The notes: generated by a model from the letters alone, not told the origin. 64,000 nucleotides of DNA from CAZZKE01 sp964655005 (GCA_964655005.1 CAZZKE010000006.1:1-64000); one strand, 5' to 3'; positions 50,595-59,786 are shown, numbered from the stretch's first letter. A program made the numbers and translations.

Positions 50595-51107
50595 ATGAAC
50601 ACTGATACCGACCAAGTGGACGCGTCGCAGGAGCGCGAAACGGAAAAGGAATTTACCTTTCTGTGCGTCGTCGATGAGAGCGAGGAATTAAGCCAGGCCC
50701 TGCGTTTTTCATGCGCGCGCGCCAGGCGTGTGGGTGGACGGGTGGCGCTCCTTTACGTGATAGAGCCGGCCGAGTTTCAGCATTGGGCCACGGTCGGCGA
50801 TCTGATGCGGGAAGAGCGCCGTCAGGAGGCCGAAGACCTTCTGAAGATTATTTCAAATATCGTGTACAAGCGGACCGGCAAAATGCCCATCGTCTACATC
50901 CGCGAGGGTATTATCTCCGAACAATTGATGGAATTGATCGAACAGGAACTGGATATATCCCTGCTGGTGCTCGGCGCCTCTTCCGGGTCGGAGGGACCCG
51001 GACCGCTGGTGTCGTATCTGGTGCAAAAAATGGCCGGTCGGCTCAGGGTTCCAGTTACCGTGGTGCCGGGCAGCCTGACCGACGAGGAAATCGACGCGAT
51101 CACCTGA
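50595..51107 (+). CDS. Universal stress protein (UspA family)
   Basis: 170 residues with an N-terminal acidic tail and a Usp fold: EFTFLCVVDESEELSQALRFSCARARRVGGRVALLYVIEP, IVYIREGIISEQLMELIEQE, ISLLVLGASSGSEGPGPLVSYLVQKMAGRLRVPVTVVPG. The ATP-binding G-x2-G-x9-G(S/T) pattern is only partly kept. It lies 21 bp after the TIGR02186-type gene, so probably in that operon. Role unknown. Confidence 0.86.
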   Translation: MNTDTDQVDASQERETEKEFTFLCVVDESEELSQALRFSCARARRVGGRVALLYVIEPAEFQHWATVGDLMREERRQEAEDLLKIISNIVYKRTGKMPIVYIREGIISEQLMELIEQELDISLLVLGASSGSEGPGPLVSYLVQKMAGRLRVPVTVVPGSLTDEEIDAIT

Positions 51108-51126
51108 TGGCTTTCACCGCCCTTGG

Positions 51127-51774
51127 TTACAGGGCGTCATGCAAGGCTCCGATCGTCGCTTTGTAATCGTCCCCCCCGAACACCGCGCTGCCGGCCACCA
51201 GCACATCGGCGCCGGCTTCGACTACCGATTTAATGGTCCCTGAATTGACCCCGCCATCGACTTCCAGCTCGATCGGTCGATCGCCGATCATCCGGCGAAT
51301 ATTCCTGATCTTGTCCAGTTGCGAGGCGATAAAGCTCTGGCCGCCGAATCCGGGGTTGACCGACATCACCAGAATCAAATCCACCTTGTCGATAACATAT
51401 TCGATAACCGATTCCGGCGTCGCCGGATTAAGGGATACCCCGGCCTTCTTGCCCAGGCCCCGGATCACCTGCAAGGACCTGTCCAGGTGCTTGTCTGCTT
51501 CGGCGTGGACGGTGATGATATCGGCCCCGGCCGCCGCGTAATCTTCCAGATAGGATTGCGCCGGGTCGATCATCAGATGAACGTCGAAAGGCTTGTCGGT
51601 CCACGACCTGATACATTTGATAATCGGCGGCCCGAACGTCAGGTTGGGAACGAAGTGGCCGTCCATGACATCGATATGGATGTAATCGCATCCGGCCTGA
51701 TCAATGGCCTTGACTTCCTCGCCCAGGCGGGCGAAATCGGCGGACAGGATGGATGGGGCTATTTTAACGGTCAT
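51127..51774 (-). CDS. rpe: Ribulose-phosphate 3-epimerase
   Basis: 215 residues, full TIM barrel: IAPSILSADFARLGEEV, DYIHIDVMDGHFVPNLTFGP, FDVHLMIDPAQSYLEDYAAAGAD, LILVMSVNPGFGGQSFI and LEVDGGVNSGTIKSVVEAGADVLVAGSAVFG. It interconverts ribulose- and xylulose-5-phosphate for the Calvin and pentose phosphate pathways. It lies 39 bp downstream of cbbO in the same direction, so it is probably the last gene of the cbbM operon. Confidence 0.96.
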   Translation of the reverse strand: MTVKIAPSILSADFARLGEEVKAIDQAGCDYIHIDVMDGHFVPNLTFGPPIIKCIRSWTDKPFDVHLMIDPAQSYLEDYAAAGADIITVHAEADKHLDRSLQVIRGLGKKAGVSLNPATPESVIEYVIDKVDLILVMSVNPGFGGQSFIASQLDKIRNIRRMIGDRPIELEVDGGVNSGTIKSVVEAGADVLVAGSAVFGGDDYKATIGALHDAL

Positions 51775-51813
51775 TGTCGGTCTCCGGTATCCATGATGGT
51801 GATGGTTTATCGG

Positions 51814-54084
51814 TTATTTAGTCAGCGACATAAAGAGCTTTGGTAATTTTTCCGGCAATCTCTCGACATGATCGACGACGGTAAAACGAGTACCGAAAAT
51901 ATCCGCCACATAGTCATCGGCGTTGGCGTCCAGGTTGATGCAATAGACATAGACGCCCTCTTGTTCCAGTTCCCGGACCGCCTTGCGGGAATCTTCGATC
52001 AACAGGCGCTCGTCGTGGACATCGATGTCGGCGGGTTCGCCATCGCTCAGCACCAGCAGCAGTTTCTTGTCGGACCGGCGCCTGCCAAGGGAATGCCCGG
52101 CGTGGCGCAGGGCGGCGCCCATGCGCGTCGAATAGCCGGGTTCAATGGCGGCCAGCCGGGCCTTGACGGCATCGTCCCAGCGTTCGCCGTAACCCATGAT
52201 GTGCTGGTAGCGGACTTCATGCCGGGTGTTCGATGAAAATCCGGCAATGGCCAGGCTGTCGCCCAGGCGGTCTATGGCCCAGGCCAGCAGGGCAACGGCT
52301 TCCCGGCTCAGGTCCAACCTGGTCTGTTTGCCGCCGGGCACCTTCGTACCGAGAGATTGCGACAGATCAAGCAGCAGCGACACCGCGATATCGCGACCGT
52401 CATGGCGGTGGCTCATGTTGATGCGCGGGTCCGGCGTGGCGCCGCATTTGAAATCAATCAGCGAACGGATGGCGATATCCAGATCAAGCTCGCTGCCGTC
52501 TTCCTGGTAGCGCTGGCGGACGTATTGCTGCGGCTTCAACTGATCGAGCAGCCGTTTCAGGCGTTTCGCCAGATTCCGGTTCTTATCGAGCAGCAAATCA
52601 ATTTCAGCCGGATTTCCGCTCGGATGCAGGTTTTCATACAGGCTGACCCAATCCGGGCGATAGGCCTTGGCGCCGTAATCCCATTCCGGGTAATGGCGCG
52701 GCGGCAGGCCTTGGTCCTGCCCGGCATTGCTGTCCGGCTCGTCGTGAAGATCATCGAACACATCTTCTTCGTCGCCAAGATCGATAAATTTCCACATATG
52801 GCGGTTATCGTCGCGGTAATCGACTTCGGTGTCGGCAAAATAAACATCGGCGTACTGGTCGGATTGTATGCGGGTCCGGGCGATGAAGGAAACCGCCAGC
52901 CCGGCGGCGTCCTCGGTCGAAGTATCGCCTTCCATCATTGCCCGAAAGCGCCCGGCGAATTCACAAATATCCGGATTTTGGTAGGGGTGGTCCGGGTCGA
53001 GTATGGCGTATGACAGCAGGGTCAGGCGGTGACGGATACAGGATTGAATGTCCGGGTCGCAGTCGCCCTCTGCGGGCCTGGGGTGCAAGGCCAGCCACGG
53101 TCCGGCCAGCCCCGGATAATGGCGCATGGCCAGGAATTCGACCCGGCAATCTTCGAACACTTCGATGGCTAGACGCTGAATGGGGCTGTAATTATCGGCG
53201 AAGATGGCGGATGACCAGCGCCGGTGGGCGGCCATATGGGCCAACAGCGCCCGGTAGCGATCAACGCCGCAGACCCCGGCCCCGTCGTTGCCGGTGGCGT
53301 CGTCGTAAACATCGGGTACGCGAAAGCCCAAATCGTCGTAATAAGGCAGCGGTTTCCGTAGCTCATCGAAGCCCAGCGAGAAGGGAATGAAGCGTCCCCT
53401 GTCGCGCCACAGCGCCATCATATAAAGGTCCAGTTTGCGTTCCAGGTCGACGAACAGGGCACCGTGGCGTTCGCGTTGCACGATAGCCCGGCTGTCCGCC
53501 GTTTGCAGGGAAAAGTAATCGCGCTGGCGCTGCGGGTGATCGGGATAGGCGGCGACACCGAAATCAATCCAGTTTTTCAGTCCCTCCAGCGACAACCGGT
53601 TAAGCAGATAGGGAACCTGACGCAGGAGATCAGGCAATCCGGGGCTTGGTATGGTTTCCTGAAAGCCGTGGATAGAGCCGGTCGTGCGATCCATCATGTC
53701 GAGCACCATGTCGACATAGCGGCACAGGTGTTCCTGCGAGCCAAGCCTGCGGGAAGCCTCGGCTATGGTGTCCAGGAACGGTGGAATGGCTTTGCCGTTG
53801 GGTGTCCGCGAAATGGTCCAGACCGTTTCCGAAATCAGCGACAGCGTGCCCTCGCCCAGCTTCTCGGCGACTTCCGGCATCTCTTCCAGATAGACAAGCA
53901 CCGGTTCGAAACCGCGCCCTATGCCGCATATCAGGGACGCCCCGGACAGGTAATCATCCACCCCTCGCCTGCTCAGGCGGGCGTGAGCGTTTTCCAGGCA
54001 TTCGGTGAAGACGCTGTCCAGTTGCCCGAAACTGCATTTCAGTTTTTCGCGGTAAACCGCAAGTTCGGCGTCGGTCAGGGGCAT
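51814..54084 (-). CDS. cbbO: RuBisCO activation protein CbbO (von Willebrand A domain)
   Basis: 756 residues. The C-terminal 200 residues form a VWA domain with a MIDAS-like DLSQS (LLLDLSQSLG) and LLLVLSDGEPADIDVHDERLL. The long N-terminal region is characteristic of CbbO/NorD proteins, with an acidic stretch (DLGDEEDVFDDLHDEPDSN) before it. CbbO with the CbbQ AAA+ ATPase removes inhibitory sugar phosphates from RuBisCO. It overlaps cbbQ by 1 bp (TCAT on the plus strand). The gene order cbbM-cbbQ-cbbO is the usual one for form II enzymes. Confidence 0.93.
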   Translation of the reverse strand: MPLTDAELAVYREKLKCSFGQLDSVFTECLENAHARLSRRGVDDYLSGASLICGIGRGFEPVLVYLEEMPEVAEKLGEGTLSLISETVWTISRTPNGKAIPPFLDTIAEASRRLGSQEHLCRYVDMVLDMMDRTTGSIHGFQETIPSPGLPDLLRQVPYLLNRLSLEGLKNWIDFGVAAYPDHPQRQRDYFSLQTADSRAIVQRERHGALFVDLERKLDLYMMALWRDRGRFIPFSLGFDELRKPLPYYDDLGFRVPDVYDDATGNDGAGVCGVDRYRALLAHMAAHRRWSSAIFADNYSPIQRLAIEVFEDCRVEFLAMRHYPGLAGPWLALHPRPAEGDCDPDIQSCIRHRLTLLSYAILDPDHPYQNPDICEFAGRFRAMMEGDTSTEDAAGLAVSFIARTRIQSDQYADVYFADTEVDYRDDNRHMWKFIDLGDEEDVFDDLHDEPDSNAGQDQGLPPRHYPEWDYGAKAYRPDWVSLYENLHPSGNPAEIDLLLDKNRNLAKRLKRLLDQLKPQQYVRQRYQEDGSELDLDIAIRSLIDFKCGATPDPRINMSHRHDGRDIAVSLLLDLSQSLGTKVPGGKQTRLDLSREAVALLAWAIDRLGDSLAIAGFSSNTRHEVRYQHIMGYGERWDDAVKARLAAIEPGYSTRMGAALRHAGHSLGRRRSDKKLLLVLSDGEPADIDVHDERLLIEDSRKAVRELEQEGVYVYCINLDANADDYVADIFGTRFTVVDHVERLPEKLPKLFMSLTK

Positions 54085-54890
54085 CAGCCGAAAACGGCGT
54101 CGATGGCGTGATGCAGGGTGTCGCGGATATCGGCGTCATCGGTGATCGGTTCCACCAGGGCCATGCGGCAGGCGGCGACGGGCGCTACGCCCCGGTCGAT
54201 CAGGCGGGCCGCGTAGACCAGCAGCCGGGTCGAAATACCTTCATCCAGGCCGTGCCCCTTGAGGTTGCGTCCGGCGCCGGCGACTCTGACCAGTTTTTCC
54301 GCCAGATCGGCGGCGCAGCCGGTTTCGCTGGCCACTATCCGGGCTTCCATGCCGGCGTCGGCATAGTCCAGAATCAAGGAACAGAACCGCTGCTTGGTCG
54401 ATTGTTTAAGATCCTTCATCAGGCTCTGGTAGCCGGGATTGTAGGAGATCACCAACTGAAAGTCGGCGTGGGCGGCGACCACCTCGCCTTTCTTGTCTAT
54501 CGGCAGGGTCCGGCGGTGGTCGGTCAAGGGGTGAATAACCACGGTGGTGTCCTGCCGGGCCTCTACCACTTCATCGAGATAACATATGGCGCCCAGACGG
54601 GCGGCCACCGTCAGCGGTCCGTCGAGCCAGCGGGTGCCGTCGGTGTCCAGCAGGTAGCGCCCGACCAGATCCGACGCCGTCATGTCTTCGTTGCAGGCCA
54701 CGGTAATCAGCGGTCGCTTGAGCCGCCACGCCATGTGTTCGATAAAGCGCGACTTGCCGCTGCCGGTCGGCCCCTTGATCATAACCGGCAGCCGTTCACC
54801 ATAGGCCGCCTCATATAATGCGACCTCATCGCCGATCGGTTGATAGTAGGGCTCGCTGGCTACCCGGTATTGATCGATTTTGCTGGCCAT
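54084..54890 (-). CDS. cbbQ: RuBisCO activase AAA+ ATPase CbbQ
   Basis: 268 residues of the MoxR-like AAA+ class. Walker A IKGPTGSGKSRFIEHMA near 40, Walker B ICYLDEVVEARQDTT near 100, and sensor-like FQLVISYNPGYQSLMKDLKQSTKQRF near 150. It powers RuBisCO repair with CbbO. The ATG at 54890, 7 bp after the cbbM stop, is preferred over a start 49 codons upstream, which would lie inside cbbM. Confidence 0.94.
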   Translation of the reverse strand: MASKIDQYRVASEPYYQPIGDEVALYEAAYGERLPVMIKGPTGSGKSRFIEHMAWRLKRPLITVACNEDMTASDLVGRYLLDTDGTRWLDGPLTVAARLGAICYLDEVVEARQDTTVVIHPLTDHRRTLPIDKKGEVVAAHADFQLVISYNPGYQSLMKDLKQSTKQRFCSLILDYADAGMEARIVASETGCAADLAEKLVRVAGAGRNLKGHGLDEGISTRLLVYAARLIDRGVAPVAACRMALVEPITDDADIRDTLHHAIDAVFG

Positions 54891-54897
54891 TCCGGTT

Positions 54898-56283
54898 TTA
54901 CTTGTGCACGCCAAGCTTGTCGCGCCAGCCGGGGAACAACTGATCGGCGTCGCCGGGGAAACTTTCGAAGGCGCGGGCGAACTCTTTGTGCTGCTTGGCG
55001 TATTCGATGGGGTCGGCGCCCTGCTTCCAGCAATCATAGGCCTGGTGCAGCGACCTGGCGCCGTCGGCCGGGCTGTCTATATGACCATAAGCACCGCCGC
55101 CGGCGGTGTTGATGACGTTGGCGTGGCCCAGGTTTTCGAAAAATCCCGGCAACCGCAGGGCGTTCATGCCGCCCGAGATAATCGGCGTGGTCGGTTTCAT
55201 GCCAAACCATTCCTGATGGTAGAAAGGGCCATCGACGCTGTCGCGTTCGATCATGTAGGCAATCACCCGGTCGTCGTTTTCGCCCTCCATCTTGCCATAG
55301 CCCATGGTCCCGACATGGATGCCCGAAGCCCCTTGCAGACGGGCCATTTTGGCCAGCACGAAGGCGGTATAGCCACGCTTGGCGGATGGCGAGGTTACCG
55401 CGCCGTGGCCGGCCCGGTGGTAGTGCAGGTACTGGTTGGGGAACTGGCGGCGGGCGGTGGTAACCATCCCCGGGCCGCCGACATAGCCATCGACCAGAAA
55501 AGCCACCTTGTCGGCGTCCGGCCCAAAACTTTCCAAAACAAATTCGCCGCGCGCCAGCATTTCATAATGATCGTCGGCGGTAATGTTGGCGGAAAACAGC
55601 TTGGCCTCGCCGGTTTCATCCATCGCCCGCTTCATGGAATCATAGACTAGCGGAATGGTATCGCGCATGGGTGCGAACACCTGGTTGCCCTGCGGTTCGT
55701 CGTTCTTGATGAAATCACCGCCAAGCCAGAACTGATAGGCCGCCTCGGAAAACTGTTTCGGGCGCAGACCCAGCTTCGGCTTGATGATGGTGCCGGCGAT
55801 GTAGCCGCCATCGACCACCGGGCGCCCAAGTATCCTCCACAGATCGGAAATATCCTTGGCCGGGCCGTCGAACTGCTGAATGGCAAGCGGCGGCATCCAG
55901 AAATCGTGCATCTTGGCGTAAGCGATATCGCCCATGCCCTGATTGTTGCCGATGACCAGGGTCAGGAACGACACGATCATCATCCGGCCGTCGATGATGT
56001 TGCGGTCGAACAGTTCCAGCGGATAGGCGATCTTCATGATCTCCCTGGCCTCGTCAATCTGATAGACCAGGGCATCGACACCTTTGGTGAAATCATCGGT
56101 GGTCGATACCTCGACGTTGGTGCCGGTCGAACTTTCAGCGGCGAAATGGGCGGCGGCTTCCAGAAATCCATGGCCGGATTTCGGCTGCATGACATAGGTG
56201 ACCAGGATGTGCTTGCCGTTCTTAATCAGCTCCTCTTCCTTGAGGCTTAGATCGGAGTAACGGGAGGATTGGTCCAGAGCCAT
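54898..56283 (-). CDS. cbbM: Ribulose-1,5-bisphosphate carboxylase/oxygenase, form II
   Basis: 461 residues, the length of form II enzymes. Active-site motifs are intact: GTIIKPKLGLRPKQF (catalytic Lys, near 165), GGDFIKNDEPQGNQ (the carbamylated Lys region near 190), HYHRAGHGA near 288, and SGGMNALRLPGF near 370. It fixes CO2 onto RuBP. No small subunit is present or needed. AAGGAAT precedes the ATG. cbbR is divergent, 127 bp away, with an AT-rich palindrome between them. Confidence 0.98.
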   Translation of the reverse strand: MALDQSSRYSDLSLKEEELIKNGKHILVTYVMQPKSGHGFLEAAAHFAAESSTGTNVEVSTTDDFTKGVDALVYQIDEAREIMKIAYPLELFDRNIIDGRMMIVSFLTLVIGNNQGMGDIAYAKMHDFWMPPLAIQQFDGPAKDISDLWRILGRPVVDGGYIAGTIIKPKLGLRPKQFSEAAYQFWLGGDFIKNDEPQGNQVFAPMRDTIPLVYDSMKRAMDETGEAKLFSANITADDHYEMLARGEFVLESFGPDADKVAFLVDGYVGGPGMVTTARRQFPNQYLHYHRAGHGAVTSPSAKRGYTAFVLAKMARLQGASGIHVGTMGYGKMEGENDDRVIAYMIERDSVDGPFYHQEWFGMKPTTPIISGGMNALRLPGFFENLGHANVINTAGGGAYGHIDSPADGARSLHQAYDCWKQGADPIEYAKQHKEFARAFESFPGDADQLFPGWRDKLGVHK

Positions 56284-56381
56284 CGGGCTATTCCTTAAAT
56301 AAACTGGTTGTTCTGATGAATCGTCTGGTTCTTTTTTATCACCCGATAAGTCATAAATAAAGAAAATTAACTTGATGATTG

Positions 56382-56400
56382 TTATAAATTTTATTTATAA
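56382..56400. promoter_or_regulatory. Perfect palindrome between cbbM and cbbR, likely CbbR site
   Basis: TTATAAATTTTATTTATAA is a 7-5-7 inverted repeat and contains TNA-N7-TNA (TAA at 56385, TTA at 56395), the LysR/CbbR-type half-site arrangement. It ends 10 bp before the GTG start of cbbR and 98 bp before the cbbM ATG, suitable for autoregulation and activation. Confidence 0.65.
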
Positions 56401-56410
56401 TCAAGCTATT

Positions 56411-57334
56411 GTGTCTTTACATATAACCCTGCGCCAGATGGCCGCCTTCCAGTCCCTCGCACGGCATCGCAATTTCACCCGCGCGGCCGGCGAAATGGGC
56501 CTGACCCAGCCCGCCGTCTCCATGCAGATCAAACAACTGGAAAGCCAGCTTGGGGTCGCTTTGATCGAGCAGCGGGGCAAACGCATCGACCTGACCGAAG
56601 AAGGCGAAGAGGTACTGGCGGGGGCGCGGGCCATCCTGCAAAGGCTGGATGATCTGGAATCCTCGCTAAACGAACGCAAGGGCGTCAAGTCCGGCCGCCT
56701 GCGCATTTCGGTGGTGACCACGGTCAACACCTTTGCGCCGGACCTGCTGTTGATATTTCAGCAACGCTATCCCGGCGTCGGCATAGTCCTGGATGTCGCC
56801 AATCACAAGGAATTGCTGGAACAATTATCCGACAACGACGTCGATCTGGTGATTATGGGCCGTCCGCCGGCCAGCCTGAACCTGAAAGCCGGCACTTTCC
56901 TGGAAAACCCGCTGGTTATCGTCGCCCACCCGGATCACCCGCTGGCGGCCCGCAAACGCCTGTCTCCTTCATTATTGAGCAACGAAACTTTCATCATGCG
57001 TGAACCCGGATCCGGCACCCGCAGGGCGATGGAGCGGTTTTTCTCGGAAAAAGACCTGAGCTTCATCGCCGGCATGGAAGTCTCCGGCGCCGAGGCCTTG
57101 AAGCAGAGCGTTCAGGCCGGGCTCGGGTTGGGGCTGATGTCCCGCGACGCCGTACGCATGGAACTGGACGCCGGGCTTGTGGTCGAACTGGACGTCAGGG
57201 GCCTGCCGATCCCGCGCCACTGGTATCTGGTTCATCACCAAAGCAAACGACTGTCGCCGCCGGCCCGGGCGTTCAAGGATTTTGTGCTGACGGAAGCCGC
57301 GGACCTGCTGCGCGACAAGCGCCGGCAAGGGTGA
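56411..57334 (+). CDS. cbbR: LysR-family regulator CbbR
   Basis: 307 residues. N-terminal helix-turn-helix (ITLRQMAAFQSLARHRNFTRAAGEMGLTQPAVSMQIKQLESQLG) and a LysR sensor domain (GRLRISVVTTVNTFAPDLLLIFQQRYPGVGIVLDV; VDLVIMGRPP; EALKQSVQAGLGLGLMSRDAV). It is divergent from cbbM, as CbbR almost always is, and should activate it in response to Calvin-cycle metabolites. The GTG at 56411 is chosen because the LRQ-type start matches the family; the longer frame runs back through the palindrome. Confidence 0.92.
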   Translation: MSLHITLRQMAAFQSLARHRNFTRAAGEMGLTQPAVSMQIKQLESQLGVALIEQRGKRIDLTEEGEEVLAGARAILQRLDDLESSLNERKGVKSGRLRISVVTTVNTFAPDLLLIFQQRYPGVGIVLDVANHKELLEQLSDNDVDLVIMGRPPASLNLKAGTFLENPLVIVAHPDHPLAARKRLSPSLLSNETFIMREPGSGTRRAMERFFSEKDLSFIAGMEVSGAEALKQSVQAGLGLGLMSRDAVRMELDAGLVVELDVRGLPIPRHWYLVHHQSKRLSPPARAFKDFVLTEAADLLRDKRRQG

Positions 57335-57379
57335 GCCAAAGGTCCGCAGTATTTTCGGTAATTCCCGACTTGTCATCCC

Positions 57380-57595
57380 CGGCAGAGAAGGCTAGCCTCG
57401 CACTCGATGGTTCCCCATGAAGGTGAAGAGCTTGGGGATTAAAAGGGAACACGGAGGGGCTTACCCAACAGGGAGCCTTTGGCCGTGACTGCCCCCGCAA
57501 CTGTGAGCGGCGAGCGTATCGTTTACTTGGCCACTGGGAAACCGGGAAGGCAAAACGACCATCGCTTTGACCCGCGAGTCAGGAGACCTGCCGTC
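57380..57595 (+). promoter_or_regulatory. Cobalamin (B12) riboswitch
   Basis: The conserved core is plain: ACTGCCCCCGCAACTGTGAG at 57488-57507, GCCACTGGGAAACCGGGAAGGC at 57530-57551, and the B12 box AGTCAGGAGACCTGCC at 57577-57592. The upstream arm GGTTCCCC and GGGAAC also fit. The next gene starts about 127 nt downstream, after a G/C-rich stretch (57615-57680) that may form the expression platform. Confidence 0.95.
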
Positions 57596-57721
57596 ATGAA
57601 CGCCATCGCGTACATACGGGCGGGGAGTCCGTAAGCGTGACCAGTTAGCTTTTTGCAGGTCCCGTCCCCCCAACCATAATCGTCCGCAATGGCATGGCGC
57701 ATCCATGTTAGGAGAAAAACC

Positions 57722-58900
57722 ATGTCTGCTTTTCGAACGAGCCTTATAAGTCTTGGCGCTGCGGCGCTATTGATAACGGGGGTAGCCGTTTCCCCCGCTT
57801 CCGCATTGGAAGGAAACCTCGGCAATTATGTCTTTATCCCCAATCGCGAATCGGCGGATGTCGGTGTGATCGACACCCGCACCGATCAGGTAATCGCCCG
57901 CATCCAGGTGGGAAACGTTCCCCATCAGGTGGCGGTCTCCGAAACCCTGGGTAAGTTGGTCGCTTCCAATACCGAAGACAACACCGTGTCCATCGTCGAC
58001 CTGAAGACGATGGAAACGACGACACTGGCCCTCGGCATGGAACCCGAACACATGCAAATAAGTCCGATGGGCAATCTTATCGCCGTCGGCAATATCGGCG
58101 AAGGAACCGTGTCCCTGATAAATCTTGAAAACAATCAGGAAATACGCCGGGTCGCGGGCCTTCAGGAGCCACACAATTTGACCTTCAGCCCCGACGGTTC
58201 GCTTATCTACGTGGGTAATCTCGGGGCAAATATCGTCAGCGTGATCGATGTCGCCGAAGGCGCGGTGGTCAATGAGATCCAGGTTGGTGAACCGGCCGCC
58301 GTAGCCTCGTTGAAGGATAACGGAACGAGCGAGTACCAGGGCGTTATAAATGTTACGCAAACTCCGAACGGTCGCCTTGGATTCGCCGCCTATGGTGAAG
58401 GAGACGTGATGGCGGTGATCGACTTGAGGACGCAAAAGAAACTCGGAACGCTGAAACTGGAAGACATCCCCTGGCGGGCCTACACCACCGCCGACGGGCG
58501 CTATATGATCGTTCCCAACAACGGGGACGATACGGTATCGGTATTTTCGACCTCGGCGCCGTACCGGGAAGTCGCCCTTCTCAAGGGCGGAGACGACATG
58601 ACAGGCGTCAACACGGGCTGGTTCGAAACGACCGCTTTCGTTATTAGCCGGGGAGACAATAAGGTTGTCATTCTGGATTTGGTGAAAATGGAAAACGCCG
58701 GAGAAATCCTGCTTCCCGGCGGTTCACCGGAAACGGCGGTGACCTCGCCCGATGGCCTGAAGCTCTACGTGTCGATGAGCGGCACGGATGAAGTAGCCGT
58801 AATCGACACCCGCGAACGTAAACTGATTAAAAAAATAAGCGGCATTGGAAAGGAGCCCTGGGGTGCCTTCATGGTCGGTTCGATTAACTACTGCCATTAG
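57722..58900 (+). CDS. Exported YVTN-type beta-propeller protein under B12 riboswitch control
   Basis: 392 residues, signal peptide (SLISLGAAALLITGVAVSPASALEG), then about seven repeats of the YVTN/YncE type: NYVFIPNRESADVGVIDTRTDQVIARIQVGNVPHQVAVS, KLVASNTEDNTVSIVDLKTMETTTLALGMEPEHMQIS, SLIYVGNLGANIVSVIDV, KLYVSMSGTDEVAVIDTRERKLIKKI. Such propellers bind partners or small ligands in the periplasm. GGAGAAAAACC precedes ATG 57722; an open extension 11 codons upstream runs toward the riboswitch. A B12 riboswitch suggests a part in cobalamin capture or a B12-independent alternative; neither is proven. The next gene overlaps its end by 38 bp. Confidence 0.85.
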   Translation: MSAFRTSLISLGAAALLITGVAVSPASALEGNLGNYVFIPNRESADVGVIDTRTDQVIARIQVGNVPHQVAVSETLGKLVASNTEDNTVSIVDLKTMETTTLALGMEPEHMQISPMGNLIAVGNIGEGTVSLINLENNQEIRRVAGLQEPHNLTFSPDGSLIYVGNLGANIVSVIDVAEGAVVNEIQVGEPAAVASLKDNGTSEYQGVINVTQTPNGRLGFAAYGEGDVMAVIDLRTQKKLGTLKLEDIPWRAYTTADGRYMIVPNNGDDTVSVFSTSAPYREVALLKGGDDMTGVNTGWFETTAFVISRGDNKVVILDLVKMENAGEILLPGGSPETAVTSPDGLKLYVSMSGTDEVAVIDTRERKLIKKISGIGKEPWGAFMVGSINYCH

Positions 58901-59717
58901 GCTGATTGCGGTTGGGGCGATGCTTGGCGTCGCCCCAAGCGTTCTGGCGAATGATACATTTGATCCTGTCGAACAATGGCTGGACAGGGTCGCCGCCTAT
59001 GCCCCTGCGGAATGGCGCCTGTCTGTTGATTCCATCCGCCGAAAATGTGGCGGTGATATCCTGTGCGTCGCCCGTTACGTCGCCGCTTTCGACGACCGGG
59101 CGTATCTGCAAAAAATCAATCATCCCGACACCGATACCATCCGCTGGGTCAAGACGCGCACGTCCCTTAGCCTTGCCCGACGGATGGATGATGGCCGCAT
59201 ACTCCTTGCACTCAATCGTTTCGGCCGCAAGGCGGACCGGGAAATCAGGAACGCCATCGACCGCCTGACCGATTCTCCGGACAATGGCGATATCATCCTC
59301 GATCTGCGGAAAAACAGCGGTGGCAACTTCGACCGCATGCTTCGGGTAGCCAGCCTGTTCACGGGACCCGTAAACAAAGCCGTGCTTCTGGTCGGCAACC
59401 GGGGGAAACGGCATTTTGCTTTTTTGTCGGGGAATTCGCTATACGCCGCACGCCGGATAACTGTCCTTGTGGGGCCGGAAACGGCCAGTAGCGGAGAAAT
59501 TCTGACCGCTTTACTGCGGCGGTACGCCGGCGCCGAGATCGTGGGCTCGCGCACATACGGAAAGGACTATCTTCTGCGGATCATTCCGGTCAATCAGGAC
59601 TGGCGGCTTTTTTTTCCGGCCGAACGGGTCGAAGTGCCGGGTGAAACCATAAGCGGCGGCCTGCTGCCGGACCGACCGATCCCGGAATCCCTGGCCGATC
59701 TTCTGCGGGATCGCTAA
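58863..59717 (+). CDS. Exported S41-peptidase-like (C-terminal processing protease fold) protein
   Basis: 284 residues from GTG 58863, which has AAAGGAG seven bases upstream; an in-frame TTG at 58845 is less likely. A signal peptide (AIRLIAVGAMLGVAPSVLAND) is followed by an S41 core: NGDIILDLRKNSGGNFDRMLRVASLF, ITVLVGPETASSGEILTALLRRYAGAEIVGSRTYGKDYLLRIIPV. The catalytic Ser (in ETASSGE) and Lys (in RTYGKDY) of the CtpA class are both kept. There is no PDZ domain, so it is a minimal member. It overlaps the propeller gene by 38 bp, so both should be under the riboswitch. Substrate unknown. Confidence 0.82.
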   Translation: MPSWSVRLTTAIRLIAVGAMLGVAPSVLANDTFDPVEQWLDRVAAYAPAEWRLSVDSIRRKCGGDILCVARYVAAFDDRAYLQKINHPDTDTIRWVKTRTSLSLARRMDDGRILLALNRFGRKADREIRNAIDRLTDSPDNGDIILDLRKNSGGNFDRMLRVASLFTGPVNKAVLLVGNRGKRHFAFLSGNSLYAARRITVLVGPETASSGEILTALLRRYAGAEIVGSRTYGKDYLLRIIPVNQDWRLFFPAERVEVPGETISGGLLPDRPIPESLADLLRDR

Positions 59718-59757
59718 TGCCGCCGGGTCTTAATAAAAACCCGTGGTGAACAAAGAA

Positions 59758-59779
59758 GGCGGGACCTTTCGACCCCGCC
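59758..59779 (-). terminator. Hairpin downstream of fba
   Basis: GGCGGG and CCCGCC flank a 10-nt loop. On the minus strand it is followed by TTCTTTGTT, a weak T-run, so it is a possible terminator of the prk-tkt-fba operon, just after the fba stop. Confidence 0.6.
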
Positions 59780-59786
59780 CCCGTGA

